Below, piece by piece: positions 1 to 7,905 of a DNA stretch of 64,000 bases. The stretch is from Sphingobium sufflavum (GTDB lineage: Bacteria > Pseudomonadota > Alphaproteobacteria > Sphingomonadales > Sphingomonadaceae): NCBI RefSeq assembly GCF_021403115.1, contig NZ_JAJSSH010000012.1:62001-126000 (forward strand), given 5' to 3'. The first letter of the stretch is position 1. Each line of letters starts with the position of its first letter. Both the position numbers and the translations under genes were made by a program. A model generated the notes under the pieces. That model made no database searches. It saw only the letters and a program-made list of their open reading frames with translations, and had not been told where the DNA came from.

Positions 1-1100
1 CGTTTCACCGGATACCCATCCGCTTGTGATTTCTCAGGATCATTACGGTCCTGTTCCCACCGCGCGCCCTGCCAGCCATTGTCCTCGACGATCTGGATGA
101 GATCGACCGACTCGATATGTTTCAGCGCTTCGAGGCAGCCTTCTATTTCGGCTTCCTTGAACTCGGTCGATTTGTGGATCATCACGCGAGTCGGCGGTCT
201 GCCGCCATGGCGCCGGCGATAAAGGTCCAGCGAACGGGTGATGACCCGAAACATCTCGGGATGCGAGAGAAACGGGTTCTCCCGCTGCACGTTCACATCG
301 CCGGTGTCATAGGCGATGAATTCCAAACCAGCACCATCGGCGTCGAAGACTTGGCTGCAACAGGTCACGAAGCGGGCAAGCTCCGATTCTGCGGGCCGGA
401 GCGCATAGGAGATACCAATATAGGCCGTGTCCGGCTCCACATCGGCCAGTTTCCAGGGAACGCCGCCAGCCTTGGCGTAGAGCGCCAGGCCGATCCGCCA
501 CATGACGCTGGCCCGGCATCGATAGGATAGTGCGCTGTCTTCCCGCACAATCTGAATGGGCAGCTGCCGCGCGGCGGTGAAGGCTTTGAGCTGGTGATGC
601 AGATCGAAATCATCGGCTCCGTAGAAGCCGGAAGACCAGCGTTCAGGAAGATAGATGAACAGCACGTCAAAATCTGCGCGGTTGGCGTCGAGCAAATGGA
701 TTGAACGGATGAGCCGTTCGGCAAGCAGCAGGCCTGCTGCAGGGCAATCTTTCAACTCTCCGTCCAGTTGGGCATCGAGTTCCCGCCGACAATGGCTTGC
801 AGCTGGCGCGAGGTGCGTCTGGAAGACGCTGTTGAAACTAGCCCAATCCGGAAGATAGTCGGTTCGCTCCTGCGGTCTCGCAGGCTGGTTGAGTTCCCTC
901 AGGAACTCGAAGAGACGCTGCGATTCCCCGGAAGGCGCAAGCGTCGCCACGCGGATGGGGGACGGGGTGAACATGCTCGAATATGGCCCGAAACGGGCCA
1001 GTCCGCGCAGCGGATGGATGTCGCGATCGCTCGGCCGGTCCGGATGGAACAGCAGATTGGGCTCCGGCAGCCGGACATGATGTTGCAGCTGGCTGGTCAT
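1..1100 (-). CDS. Short prokaryotic Argonaute (MID-PIWI), partial at window edge
   Basis: Translation of the minus strand from an ATG at 1100 stays open to base 1, giving about 366 residues with the C-terminus outside the window. Short pAgos are usually 450-500 aa. The MID region shows FDLHHQLKAF, the PIWI region shows GGVPWKLA (about residue 213) and then YIGISY (about 225), and RVMIHKSTEFK lies near residue 303. In catalytic Argonautes the YIGI strand is followed by Asp; here it is Ser, so slicing is probably lost, as is usual for short pAgos. The start overlaps the SIR2-APAZ stop by four bases (ATGA), implying coupled translation. In such pairs (established for SPARSA) the Argonaute binds guide RNA and target DNA and activates the SIR2 partner. 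Family call is from motifs; SPARSA assignment rests on the neighbour. Confidence 0.88.
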   Translation of the reverse strand, partial: MTSQLQHHVRLPEPNLLFHPDRPSDRDIHPLRGLARFGPYSSMFTPSPIRVATLAPSGESQRLFEFLRELNQPARPQERTDYLPDWASFNSVFQTHLAPAASHCRRELDAQLDGELKDCPAAGLLLAERLIRSIHLLDANRADFDVLFIYLPERWSSGFYGADDFDLHHQLKAFTAARQLPIQIVREDSALSYRCRASVMWRIGLALYAKAGGVPWKLADVEPDTAYIGISYALRPAESELARFVTCCSQVFDADGAGLEFIAYDTGDVNVQRENPFLSHPEMFRVITRSLDLYRRRHGGRPPTRVMIHKSTEFKEAEIEGCLEALKHIESVDLIQIVEDNGWQGARWEQDRNDPEKSQADGYPVK

Positions 1101-2833
1101 GGCTTGGCTGCCCATGAGAAAGCCGACTGGCGATCGACGTCGAAGGCGGCGTCCAGCCCATCGCCGATCGCAAGGGCACGCAGATTCTGGCCAGCGAATG
1201 TGCGCGACCAATAATTGATCAGTTTGTCGAGCATTTGATTATAGCGGCGGGCGGTCCGCTCCCGCGCGAAATCGGCGGTGATCGCCTTGGTTTCCTCGCT
1301 GCCGCCGTCAAAGACGATTCTGGGCTCCAGCAGCAGCCAGAGCTGATCGCTGGCCCAGTCCAATCGCAGGCCGATGCCTTCCCGCCAGGTGATATCGCGC
1401 TTGCGGGGAACACTGCCGACGATCGGGCCGCCGATCACATCGCGCAGATCCTGCCAAGCTGGGTCGCCGGGCACCCGTGGCGCCAATATATCGGCGGAGC
1501 CCCTGGCGCGCGCCTCCATGTCATGGGTCCGCGAAATGGCGGCGACAAGCGCCCGGCGCAGCAATCCCCGCTCCTGTGAATCGTAGCGCAGGCGGCGATC
1601 CTCGAAGGTGGCAATAGCGAACTCGGTGATGCCAAAGGGCGCAAAGACCCTCCGGAACTCTTCATCACTCCCGAAGCCGAGGACTCCCGCGCGCGTCCGG
1701 GCAACGATGAGCTTCCCTTCGGCTGCGTCGACGGCTTCGCGCACATCCTTGCCGCCGCCGATCTCGCAGACAATTTTGCGGCAATTGACCGGCCGCGTCA
1801 CACGCACTGCGTTCATGCGCAGGACCGGCCAGGACTTTTTGCCCAAAGGTGCAGGAGCAGCCGAGAAGCGTCGCCGCTCTTGGCCTTCCGCTCGAAGGAG
1901 GGAGGTATCGATATCCGGCAGCAGTCGCAGCAGATCGATCATCGCCTCGTCGAAATTCTCAATCCGGACGATCCCTGCTTCGATGCCGGCGGCTCTGGCT
2001 CTCCTGATCAACTGGCTGACCCGCTCGAACGGAGCTGCCTCGCCGCGATGCATCCAGAACAGACCGTTGGGGTAGGCACCGGGTTCGCCAACCGCCTCTT
2101 CCAGCGCATCCATTACAGAGGAGTCGCGGCCACTATAGCCGGCAACGATAAGACCGAAGCGACGGCACGCATCGACGAGCTGCCTGCGGAATTGTGCATC
2201 CTGATGGCGCAACTCCTCGCTGGTATTCTTCAGGCGCCGCGACCGGAAATCGCCATGCAGCTTGATCTCGATGGGCCATTGCTGCTCGGAAATGAACTCT
2301 CCCGCCAGAAGCGTCCCGTCGAGCGACGCCATATTCAATGCCGCCGTCGTGTCGAAGGTCCGCGCGCAGGCGTCGGCGAGAAGATGGTCGAAATTGGTTG
2401 TCCACACGATGTTGCAATGCGTGGCGCGAAGGAGCGCGGCCATCGCCAGATGCCCCTGGGTCGGCTTCATGCCCCGGATCATATGGTCGATATACGTCCG
2501 CCTGTCCTGTTCCTGCGGGTAGGTGGCCTCGAACAGCGCCGAATATTCGTCGGCCGCGCCAGGTTTGGGCAACGTATCGGATTCGGCCAGAAAAGCATCG
2601 AGGGTTGCAAGTATTGCCGGTGAAGAGAGATCGGCGACGGATTGAGGAGAGACCTTACGCTGGGTGATGTACAGTTCCCGCTTGAACCGGCAGATCATAT
2701 CCCAAGCCGTCAGGATTCCGGCAGACGCTGAAACTCCGGCACCCAGAAGCCACATCAACTTCGCCGGCCGCATCGAAAAGCGCCGCGCGAAATCATCCAT
2801 CGCTATTTCGATACTATTATCGTCCTCACTCAT
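1097..2833 (-). CDS. SIR2-APAZ NADase effector of a SPARSA-type short Argonaute system
   Basis: A 578-aa protein from the ATG at 2833 (MSEDDNS). An in-frame ATG at 2845 is possible; the longer frame from 2923 would read through a 16-bp inverted repeat and is unlikely. The N-terminal SIR2 fold shows GAGVSAS (about 31-37), TTNFDH (145-150), KLHGDF with the likely catalytic His (191-196) and GYSGRD (232-237). Residues from about 320 to the end fit the size and position of an APAZ domain, which bridges to the partner Argonaute; APAZ is inferred from context and length rather than from a motif. In characterised SIR2-APAZ/Ago pairs, invader recognition triggers NAD+ depletion and abortive infection. 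The stop overlaps the Argonaute start. Confidence 0.87.
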   Translation of the reverse strand: MSEDDNSIEIAMDDFARRFSMRPAKLMWLLGAGVSASAGILTAWDMICRFKRELYITQRKVSPQSVADLSSPAILATLDAFLAESDTLPKPGAADEYSALFEATYPQEQDRRTYIDHMIRGMKPTQGHLAMAALLRATHCNIVWTTNFDHLLADACARTFDTTAALNMASLDGTLLAGEFISEQQWPIEIKLHGDFRSRRLKNTSEELRHQDAQFRRQLVDACRRFGLIVAGYSGRDSSVMDALEEAVGEPGAYPNGLFWMHRGEAAPFERVSQLIRRARAAGIEAGIVRIENFDEAMIDLLRLLPDIDTSLLRAEGQERRRFSAAPAPLGKKSWPVLRMNAVRVTRPVNCRKIVCEIGGGKDVREAVDAAEGKLIVARTRAGVLGFGSDEEFRRVFAPFGITEFAIATFEDRRLRYDSQERGLLRRALVAAISRTHDMEARARGSADILAPRVPGDPAWQDLRDVIGGPIVGSVPRKRDITWREGIGLRLDWASDQLWLLLEPRIVFDGGSEETKAITADFARERTARRYNQMLDKLINYWSRTFAGQNLRALAIGDGLDAAFDVDRQSAFSWAAKP

Positions 2834-2856
2834 CTGTCCGATCATTAACCGGTCGC

Positions 2857-2900
2857 TGGATGTACGCCAGAGGGTTTTGTCGGTCTCTGGCGTACATCCA
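2857..2900. repeat. Perfect 16-bp inverted repeat upstream of SIR2-APAZ
   Basis: Arms 2857-2872 (TGGATGTACGCCAGAG) and 2885-2900 are exact reverse complements around a 12-base spacer. The repeat lies 23 bases upstream of the preferred SIR2-APAZ start, so it could be an operator or a 5' leader hairpin of the defence operon. No run of T follows in the minus direction, so a terminator is less likely. Function is inference. Confidence 0.8.
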
Positions 2901-2927
2901 GAGAAACGCTCATTGCCACGCAATTTT

Positions 2928-2942
2928 GTTCATTCTATGTTC
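2928..2942. promoter_or_regulatory. LexA-box-like GTTC-N7-GTTC direct repeat
   Basis: The sequence GTTCATTCTATGTTC matches the alphaproteobacterial LexA consensus GTTC-N7-GTTC. It lies between the divergent SIR2-APAZ gene (start 2833) and the 79-aa gene (start 3004). About two chance matches are expected in 64 kb on both strands, so placement in a promoter region is the only support. Confidence 0.4.
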
Positions 2943-3003
2943 TCGCTTTGCGAATGGGCGCAAGAGAGCATGAACGGCATCGGATGACCGATGCGGAGGG
3001 TTG

Positions 3004-3243
3004 ATGACCGCGATACTCTATCTGTCGCCAACGGACGACATCCCTGCCGAGCGCCATGTGGCCGTGGTTGTGCATCGCGGCTTTGGCGGCATGGAACAGG
3101 GCTATTTCTTCGACAGTGCCAAAGGCGATACCGGTGGCTCGGCAGGCTTCGACTGGCGCATGTCCGAAGCGATCGAGCGGGCCACGCGTTTCGCGGCAGA
3201 ACAGGGTATCGATAAGGTCATCGTTCGCGCGGCGCGTGCCTGA
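3004..3243 (+). CDS. Small hypothetical protein between SPARSA and Gabija genes
   Basis: A 79-aa ORF from ATG 3004, with GGAGG ending seven bases before the start, a good ribosome binding site. An alternative TTG at 3001 has poorer spacing. I recognise no domain; it is soluble, begins with a short beta-like stretch (AILYLSP) and ends in a helix-strand unit (EQGIDKVIVRAA). It is divergent from SIR2-APAZ and convergent with gajB, whose stop is 8 bases away. A 163-aa minus ORF overlaps it, but the ribosome binding site favours this strand. A role in the defence island is possible but unproven. Confidence 0.6.
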   Translation: MTAILYLSPTDDIPAERHVAVVVHRGFGGMEQGYFFDSAKGDTGGSAGFDWRMSEAIERATRFAAEQGIDKVIVRAARA

Positions 3244-3251
3244 AGCTTTGG

Positions 3252-5156
3252 TCAGGCAATCTGGTGGGTCTGGATGCCTGCTGACCGGAGCAAATTGTAA
3301 AGCGTGGCGATCTTGTTTCGATTGCCCCTGTGTGCCGTATAGGTGAACAGGACGCGCTGCTTGGCGCGCGTGAAGGCGACGAAAAATCCCGCCGTAGCCT
3401 CGATCTGATCCTTGTCGAAACTCCACCAGGCGCCATCGTCGAGCCCGACGAAGATCACGCTGTGATACTCGAGACCCTTGCTCTTGTGGATCGTCATCAA
3501 GGGAATGGCGTGGAGCCCTTCATAGGCATCGAGCGCCGTTTCCCAGTCCACGCCGTTGCCTGCGGATATGTGCAGATGCTCAGCCGCTGCGTCGATTACC
3601 TTGTCCAGCCATCCGCCCTGCCGGTAGGCGGGGTATGCCGCGATAATCCGGTCGCGTCCTATCCAGTTTATGATCCCGTCGATCAGGGATCGGGCGCTTG
3701 GCTTGCCGACGGGAGGATTGGTGTGCGCCGCGAGCAACTCGAGTGCGAAGCTATCGAGATCATTGGCAAGACGCGCCTGAGCGGCCTCGTCATCCGGCGC
3801 GATGCCCCGCAAAATACCGAGCCAGTCCTGGCATAGTGTCCAGTATCGACCGCTGGCCTGACCCACCGAAAGCCGCAGGATGGCGACAAGCAGTTCTGAG
3901 ACCTCCTCGGCGAGCAGTTCCTGAAGCATGACCTGCCCGACCATCCCGGCCTCGTTGCGAAGCGGAATCCCCCAGGCTGCGAAGGCCGGTTCGAGCACGG
4001 CCACATAGTCGCCCGCTTTCTGCCGGACGAGCAGAACGAAATCGCGAGGCGAAAGATCGTGGCTTTTCATCTCTGCCGCGACAAAGGCGGCGAGGTGCGT
4101 TGCTTCGGCTTGCGCCGACGAGAAGTCCCAGATCGCGCAACTCTCGCCGGTGATCGAGCCAGCCGCCATGGCGACGGGCTTGGCCGACTTCGTGTCAAGT
4201 GCCTGGGCCAGCACATGCTGGATGCGCACCAGATCGGGGGAGGAACGGTAATTGTTATAGAGCGGTGTGCGTGTTGCCCCGAAATCGGCTTCGAAAGCCG
4301 CGAAGGGCGCATCCATCGCCATGGCCCAGCGCATGATCTGCTGCTTGTTGTCGCCCACCGCCGTGATCACGGTGCCGGTTCCCATGAAGATGGCTTGCAC
4401 CAGATCATATTGGATCTGGGTCGTGTCCTGAAACTCGTCCATGAACAGATGCGAGTAGGTCAGCCGCAGGGCCTCGCGCGCCATCGGATTGACGCGCAGG
4501 AGCAGTTCGGCGAGGCGCCCGATCATCGGGAAGGAAAGGTGGCTTTTGGAAGCGCCATGCAATGACGATTGCCAATATTGGTCGGCCGCCCATTGCGCTG
4601 GCGTCGGGCTGTCCCAACCACCGGACGGCAGACGTGTGCCGACAAGATGTCGCCGTTCGAATGATTTAACGGCGATCGCTTGGAGATCGGCATAAGTGCC
4701 AACGCTGACAGGCGGTGAGTCGAGTTGCTTCTGGAGAAAGTCGCGAAAATCCCGCTCGCCCGGAAAGATGATCTCATAGTCAGGCGTGGGACGCCAGCGA
4801 GACGGAAGCGCCTGGCCGAAGCGGTCGATCAATCCCTTGGCGAAGGCGTCGAATGTCATGGAGTCCAAGCGGCCAGCGTGGTCGCGATGGCAGCGCTGCG
4901 CCACCCGCGCCGCGAGATTGACGGCGGCATCGCGTTTGAAGCTGATCGCCAATATGCGGCGCGGGCGCGGAGCGGTGCCGGTCTGGAGCAGATAGGCGGC
5001 CCGCTGCGCCAGCAATTCTGTCTTCCCGGCGCCAGGGCCAGCAATCACGGAGCGACTGTCGCTCGATCGCACGACGTCGAGCGCGTTCGCCTCCAGTGCG
5101 GCGACGCCGACGGGCTGCCATTGATCGGGTCGAACGCGCCGAGACAGGACCGACAT
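3252..5156 (-). CDS. gajB: Gabija-like GajB, UvrD/REP-type helicase
   Basis: A 634-aa superfamily 1 helicase. Visible motifs: Walker A GPGAGKT (40-46), Walker B DEFQDT (240-245), motif III GDNKQQIM (268-275), motif IV NNYRSS (301-306), motif V TIHKSKGLEY (555-564) and motif VI FTRAKQ (595-600). It starts two bases after the gajA stop, so the pair is one operon. In Gabija (established), the OLD-family GajA nicks DNA and GajB is the helicase-like partner. The protein is longer than Bacillus GajB (about 490 aa). A housekeeping UvrD is unlikely because of the pairing and divergent sequence. Confidence 0.86.
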   Translation of the reverse strand: MSVLSRRVRPDQWQPVGVAALEANALDVVRSSDSRSVIAGPGAGKTELLAQRAAYLLQTGTAPRPRRILAISFKRDAAVNLAARVAQRCHRDHAGRLDSMTFDAFAKGLIDRFGQALPSRWRPTPDYEIIFPGERDFRDFLQKQLDSPPVSVGTYADLQAIAVKSFERRHLVGTRLPSGGWDSPTPAQWAADQYWQSSLHGASKSHLSFPMIGRLAELLLRVNPMAREALRLTYSHLFMDEFQDTTQIQYDLVQAIFMGTGTVITAVGDNKQQIMRWAMAMDAPFAAFEADFGATRTPLYNNYRSSPDLVRIQHVLAQALDTKSAKPVAMAAGSITGESCAIWDFSSAQAEATHLAAFVAAEMKSHDLSPRDFVLLVRQKAGDYVAVLEPAFAAWGIPLRNEAGMVGQVMLQELLAEEVSELLVAILRLSVGQASGRYWTLCQDWLGILRGIAPDDEAAQARLANDLDSFALELLAAHTNPPVGKPSARSLIDGIINWIGRDRIIAAYPAYRQGGWLDKVIDAAAEHLHISAGNGVDWETALDAYEGLHAIPLMTIHKSKGLEYHSVIFVGLDDGAWWSFDKDQIEATAGFFVAFTRAKQRVLFTYTAHRGNRNKIATLYNLLRSAGIQTHQIA

Positions 5157-5158
5157 GT

Positions 5159-7141
5159 TTAATCCCGCCGCAGCGATTTGGCGACATGCTCGAGCAGCGC
5201 CTTGAGGACGGGCGGCATGCTGGCGATCAACTCCTTCCGCTTGATATGAACCAAGGCGGCTAGGTGAGTCGCTGGCTTGCTCTGCGTCAGGAAATGATAG
5301 CGATAGGCAGGGAACAACTCCTCATAGCCGGCATAGGGTCCCGTCCAAGCAGTCAGGCCCGGGCCCGCCGTGCCGAGTACCGCTTCGGCCGCTTTGTCCT
5401 TGGCCATCCTTGGTCCGCCGCCTGCCGGGATCACCGCCTCATATGCCGCGGGAAAGGCCTTGAGCATCGCCATGTCAAGGTCGAGCGGCGAGGAGAAATA
5501 GACGCCGTACCCTTCAAGACATTCGATCCACCCTGGCAGCAATTCCACATCTTTCCAGTCATGCATTTTCGCAAAGCCCTCATCCGATAGAACTCCGCCT
5601 TTGATGGCGAGCAGCTTATTCTTCGGAGCCCCCCGCTCGATCAGCTTTTCGATTGCCGTCTTGATCCGGCCGAAGCCGCCGCCCTTGCGGCCAAGGTCGA
5701 GGTCCAGCAGGGTAGCATAGGGAATTCCGAGTTGGGTGAGCAGCCGCCAGAAATGCTGTACATGGCGACCGCCCAGCGGCACGATCGCAACGAAGGCCGG
5801 ATCGACCAGCAGATCGAGCGCTTCGGCCAGCTTGGGCAGCACGATGCGTTCCGAATCCCCTTCGACGAGAACCACGAACCGCGCGAAATAGAGTTCGGGA
5901 TAGGCGAGCAGCGCGCCGCGGACGAACTTGGTTTCCTCGCTCGCGCCTTTGGGCAGCTTGATGGATTTGACCGTCGATATGCGAGTTTTCGGTTCACAGC
6001 GGCAATAGCGCACTTCGCGGGGATCGACCCGGCTCAGCACCGCCGGGGAATGGCTGGTGATGAGCGCCTGCGCTCCGCCATCTTCCGTCAGGGAGCGGAT
6101 CTGCCGGACAATCCGCGCCAGGAAGTAAGGCGAGAGATGGTTTTCCGGTTCCTCCAGTGCGAACAACGTCAGGGCCGGGATGCGCATCGTGTCGTCACGG
6201 AACCCGTCGACCGTTCCAGCGACCACGGCGCGTTCGAGGTCGAAGACCGCTGCCGCGAGCGCGAAGTAGAACAGCGATTGCTGCCCGTCGCTGAGCGCGT
6301 CGAGCCCACGTTCGTTGCCATCCGGTCCCTGTTCGAAGACGACCGCAATCCGGCTTACCACCTCCTCGAAGCGCCGGCTGATCAGGCTGAGTCGCGGCTT
6401 GGTATCGACCACATCATCGTGAAGCCCCGCCCAGCGTTCCTGCAGGGCTTTACCGATTGAGGCGATCGCGGCTTCGCCCTCGAAGGCTTCAGTCAGTGTG
6501 TCGCTCGCCTCGGTGACCGCTTCCTCTGTGTCGGACGACCATTCGATCGCGCGGAGCAAGCGCGCCGCCAGCGCTCCCGCTGTTGCCCGGATCTGTGCCG
6601 CCGCGTCGCGGCTTGCGGGTGTGTAATAGAGCTGGATCAAACCCCGATCGGCCGCCGACACCGGATGGCGCTTGTCGGCGGGCGGGTCGGCGTCAAGCGT
6701 CTCGACCCAGAACAACTCCTGTGACACTTCGCCTTCGACCGTGCCGTCATCTTCCCACCGGGCTTCCAGGCGAAGCCGGCAGACCGGGTTGTCGCCCGCC
6801 CTCGCAATATGCATGCGTCGGAAGGCTGGTGCGACGGTCTCCGGCGTCGCGGTGCCATCGCTCAGTTCCGGCAGGCCGATCAGCACGTCGATGAACAGGT
6901 CCTTGGGGTCCCGATCATCGGGATCATCTTCAGCGCCCAGATGAAAGTCGGAGCGCTGCACCGTGCGCTGTGCCCGGGTGACGCCGAAAAGCTTGGACAA
7001 GGCTTGCAGCAGCGCGGTCTTGCCCGAGGCATTGGGACCAACCACGGCGGTAATATCTGTCGCGATATCAATCGCAAGCGGATTAGGGCCGAAGCAGCGG
7101 AAACCCGAGATGGTGACAGTTTCAACCAGCAAACGAGACAT
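5159..7141 (-). CDS. gajA: Gabija-like GajA, OLD-family ATPase with TOPRIM nuclease domain
   Basis: A 660-aa protein from ATG 7141 (MSRLLVE); the open frame extends upstream, but homologues of this type begin just before the first strand (TISGFRCFG), and AGAGG directly precedes this ATG. An upstream TTG or GTG cannot be excluded. ATPase motifs: Walker A GPNASGKT (35-42), signature LSDGQQSL (283-290), Walker B LFALEEPENHLSP (326-338), H-loop ITSHSP (361-366). The TOPRIM domain shows VEGDSER (426-432) and LDLDLGR (479-485). This ABC-ATPase/TOPRIM order with an adjacent UvrD-like gene defines class 2 OLD nucleases, which include GajA. Size is slightly above Bacillus GajA (about 580 aa). Confidence 0.87.
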   Translation of the reverse strand: MSRLLVETVTISGFRCFGPNPLAIDIATDITAVVGPNASGKTALLQALSKLFGVTRAQRTVQRSDFHLGAEDDPDDRDPKDLFIDVLIGLPELSDGTATPETVAPAFRRMHIARAGDNPVCRLRLEARWEDDGTVEGEVSQELFWVETLDADPPADKRHPVSAADRGLIQLYYTPASRDAAAQIRATAGALAARLLRAIEWSSDTEEAVTEASDTLTEAFEGEAAIASIGKALQERWAGLHDDVVDTKPRLSLISRRFEEVVSRIAVVFEQGPDGNERGLDALSDGQQSLFYFALAAAVFDLERAVVAGTVDGFRDDTMRIPALTLFALEEPENHLSPYFLARIVRQIRSLTEDGGAQALITSHSPAVLSRVDPREVRYCRCEPKTRISTVKSIKLPKGASEETKFVRGALLAYPELYFARFVVLVEGDSERIVLPKLAEALDLLVDPAFVAIVPLGGRHVQHFWRLLTQLGIPYATLLDLDLGRKGGGFGRIKTAIEKLIERGAPKNKLLAIKGGVLSDEGFAKMHDWKDVELLPGWIECLEGYGVYFSSPLDLDMAMLKAFPAAYEAVIPAGGGPRMAKDKAAEAVLGTAGPGLTAWTGPYAGYEELFPAYRYHFLTQSKPATHLAALVHIKRKELIASMPPVLKALLEHVAKSLRRD

Positions 7142-7328
7142 CCTCTTAGTTTCATTGCAACGCACCAATGTAGAGCTTGCCGTTGAAAGGGCTATGACGT
7201 CCAGTTCAAGTCGACAATTTTCGAACCGCGACGAAGGGGGGAGCGTCCAAAAGGAAACGTGGGCCGCTATGGCTCGCCGTCGGGAGCCATTGGCAGAGAT
7301 GTTATTAGCGTTGAACAACAACGTAGTT

Positions 7329-7784
7329 TCACGGGGCAGCTTGCTGCTGTTTTTTTGCGACCATCAGCCGGCAAGCAAGTTCTCTTTCCCCCCAGCGCGT
7401 AGAGAAGGCTTCTGAAACTTCGAACCAACTCCCATCACTACCGGCGCCGTGATGCACACCCATGCACGAGCATTGGCATTCATGCCCCTGGGCATTTTGG
7501 CAAGAGGGCGAGCAGATCTCTTGTTCGCGAAATGGCTGGATGACGTAAATGCGACCGTATTTTTTTAGAGCGCGGTTCACGATATCGTTGAACCAAGCTT
7601 TCGGTATTTCCCAGAATTTTCGCGACGCGATCCAGATCGGGGTGGTGCGGCGCATGTTCTGCAGCCATCGCCGGTTGTTCTGGTCAAACGGCAAACGAAC
7701 CCGGAGAAGTTCCCCTTTCCCGGTGCGCCTCAGGATGACGGGGATATCCTCCTGATTCCAGACAGCTTGGATCGATCGTTTCAT
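7329..7784 (-). CDS. Hypothetical protein with Cys cluster
   Basis: A 151-aa protein from ATG 7784. The first 85 residues are mixed and basic. A tight cluster CSPSCQNAQG followed by ECQCSCMGVHHG (91-113) has Cys 91, 95, 103, 105 and 107 plus His 111-112, and probably binds zinc or another metal. The cluster resembles small conserved hypothetical proteins of accessory DNA, but I cannot name the family. It lies upstream of gajA on the same strand, about 190 bases from the gajA start, and is divergent from the fusion gene at 7906. A defence role is only suggested by location. Confidence 0.65.
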   Translation of the reverse strand: MKRSIQAVWNQEDIPVILRRTGKGELLRVRLPFDQNNRRWLQNMRRTTPIWIASRKFWEIPKAWFNDIVNRALKKYGRIYVIQPFREQEICSPSCQNAQGHECQCSCMGVHHGAGSDGSWFEVSEAFSTRWGERELACRLMVAKKQQQAAP

Positions 7785-7905
7785 TTGCGATACGTATAGC
7801 AGTTTCGATTGCCTGCGTGAATGCTAGAAGTGGTGCAATTGGATGAATTTCTGTGCTTGCGCACCCACGTAGATGGTGCAGCCTCAGCACTACAAAGGGC
7901 AGACC

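Noticed and set aside
2935-3426. 163-aa minus-strand frame overlapping the 79-aa gene
   Set aside because: It reads through gajB's 3' end and lacks any motif, while the plus-strand gene has a good ribosome binding site.
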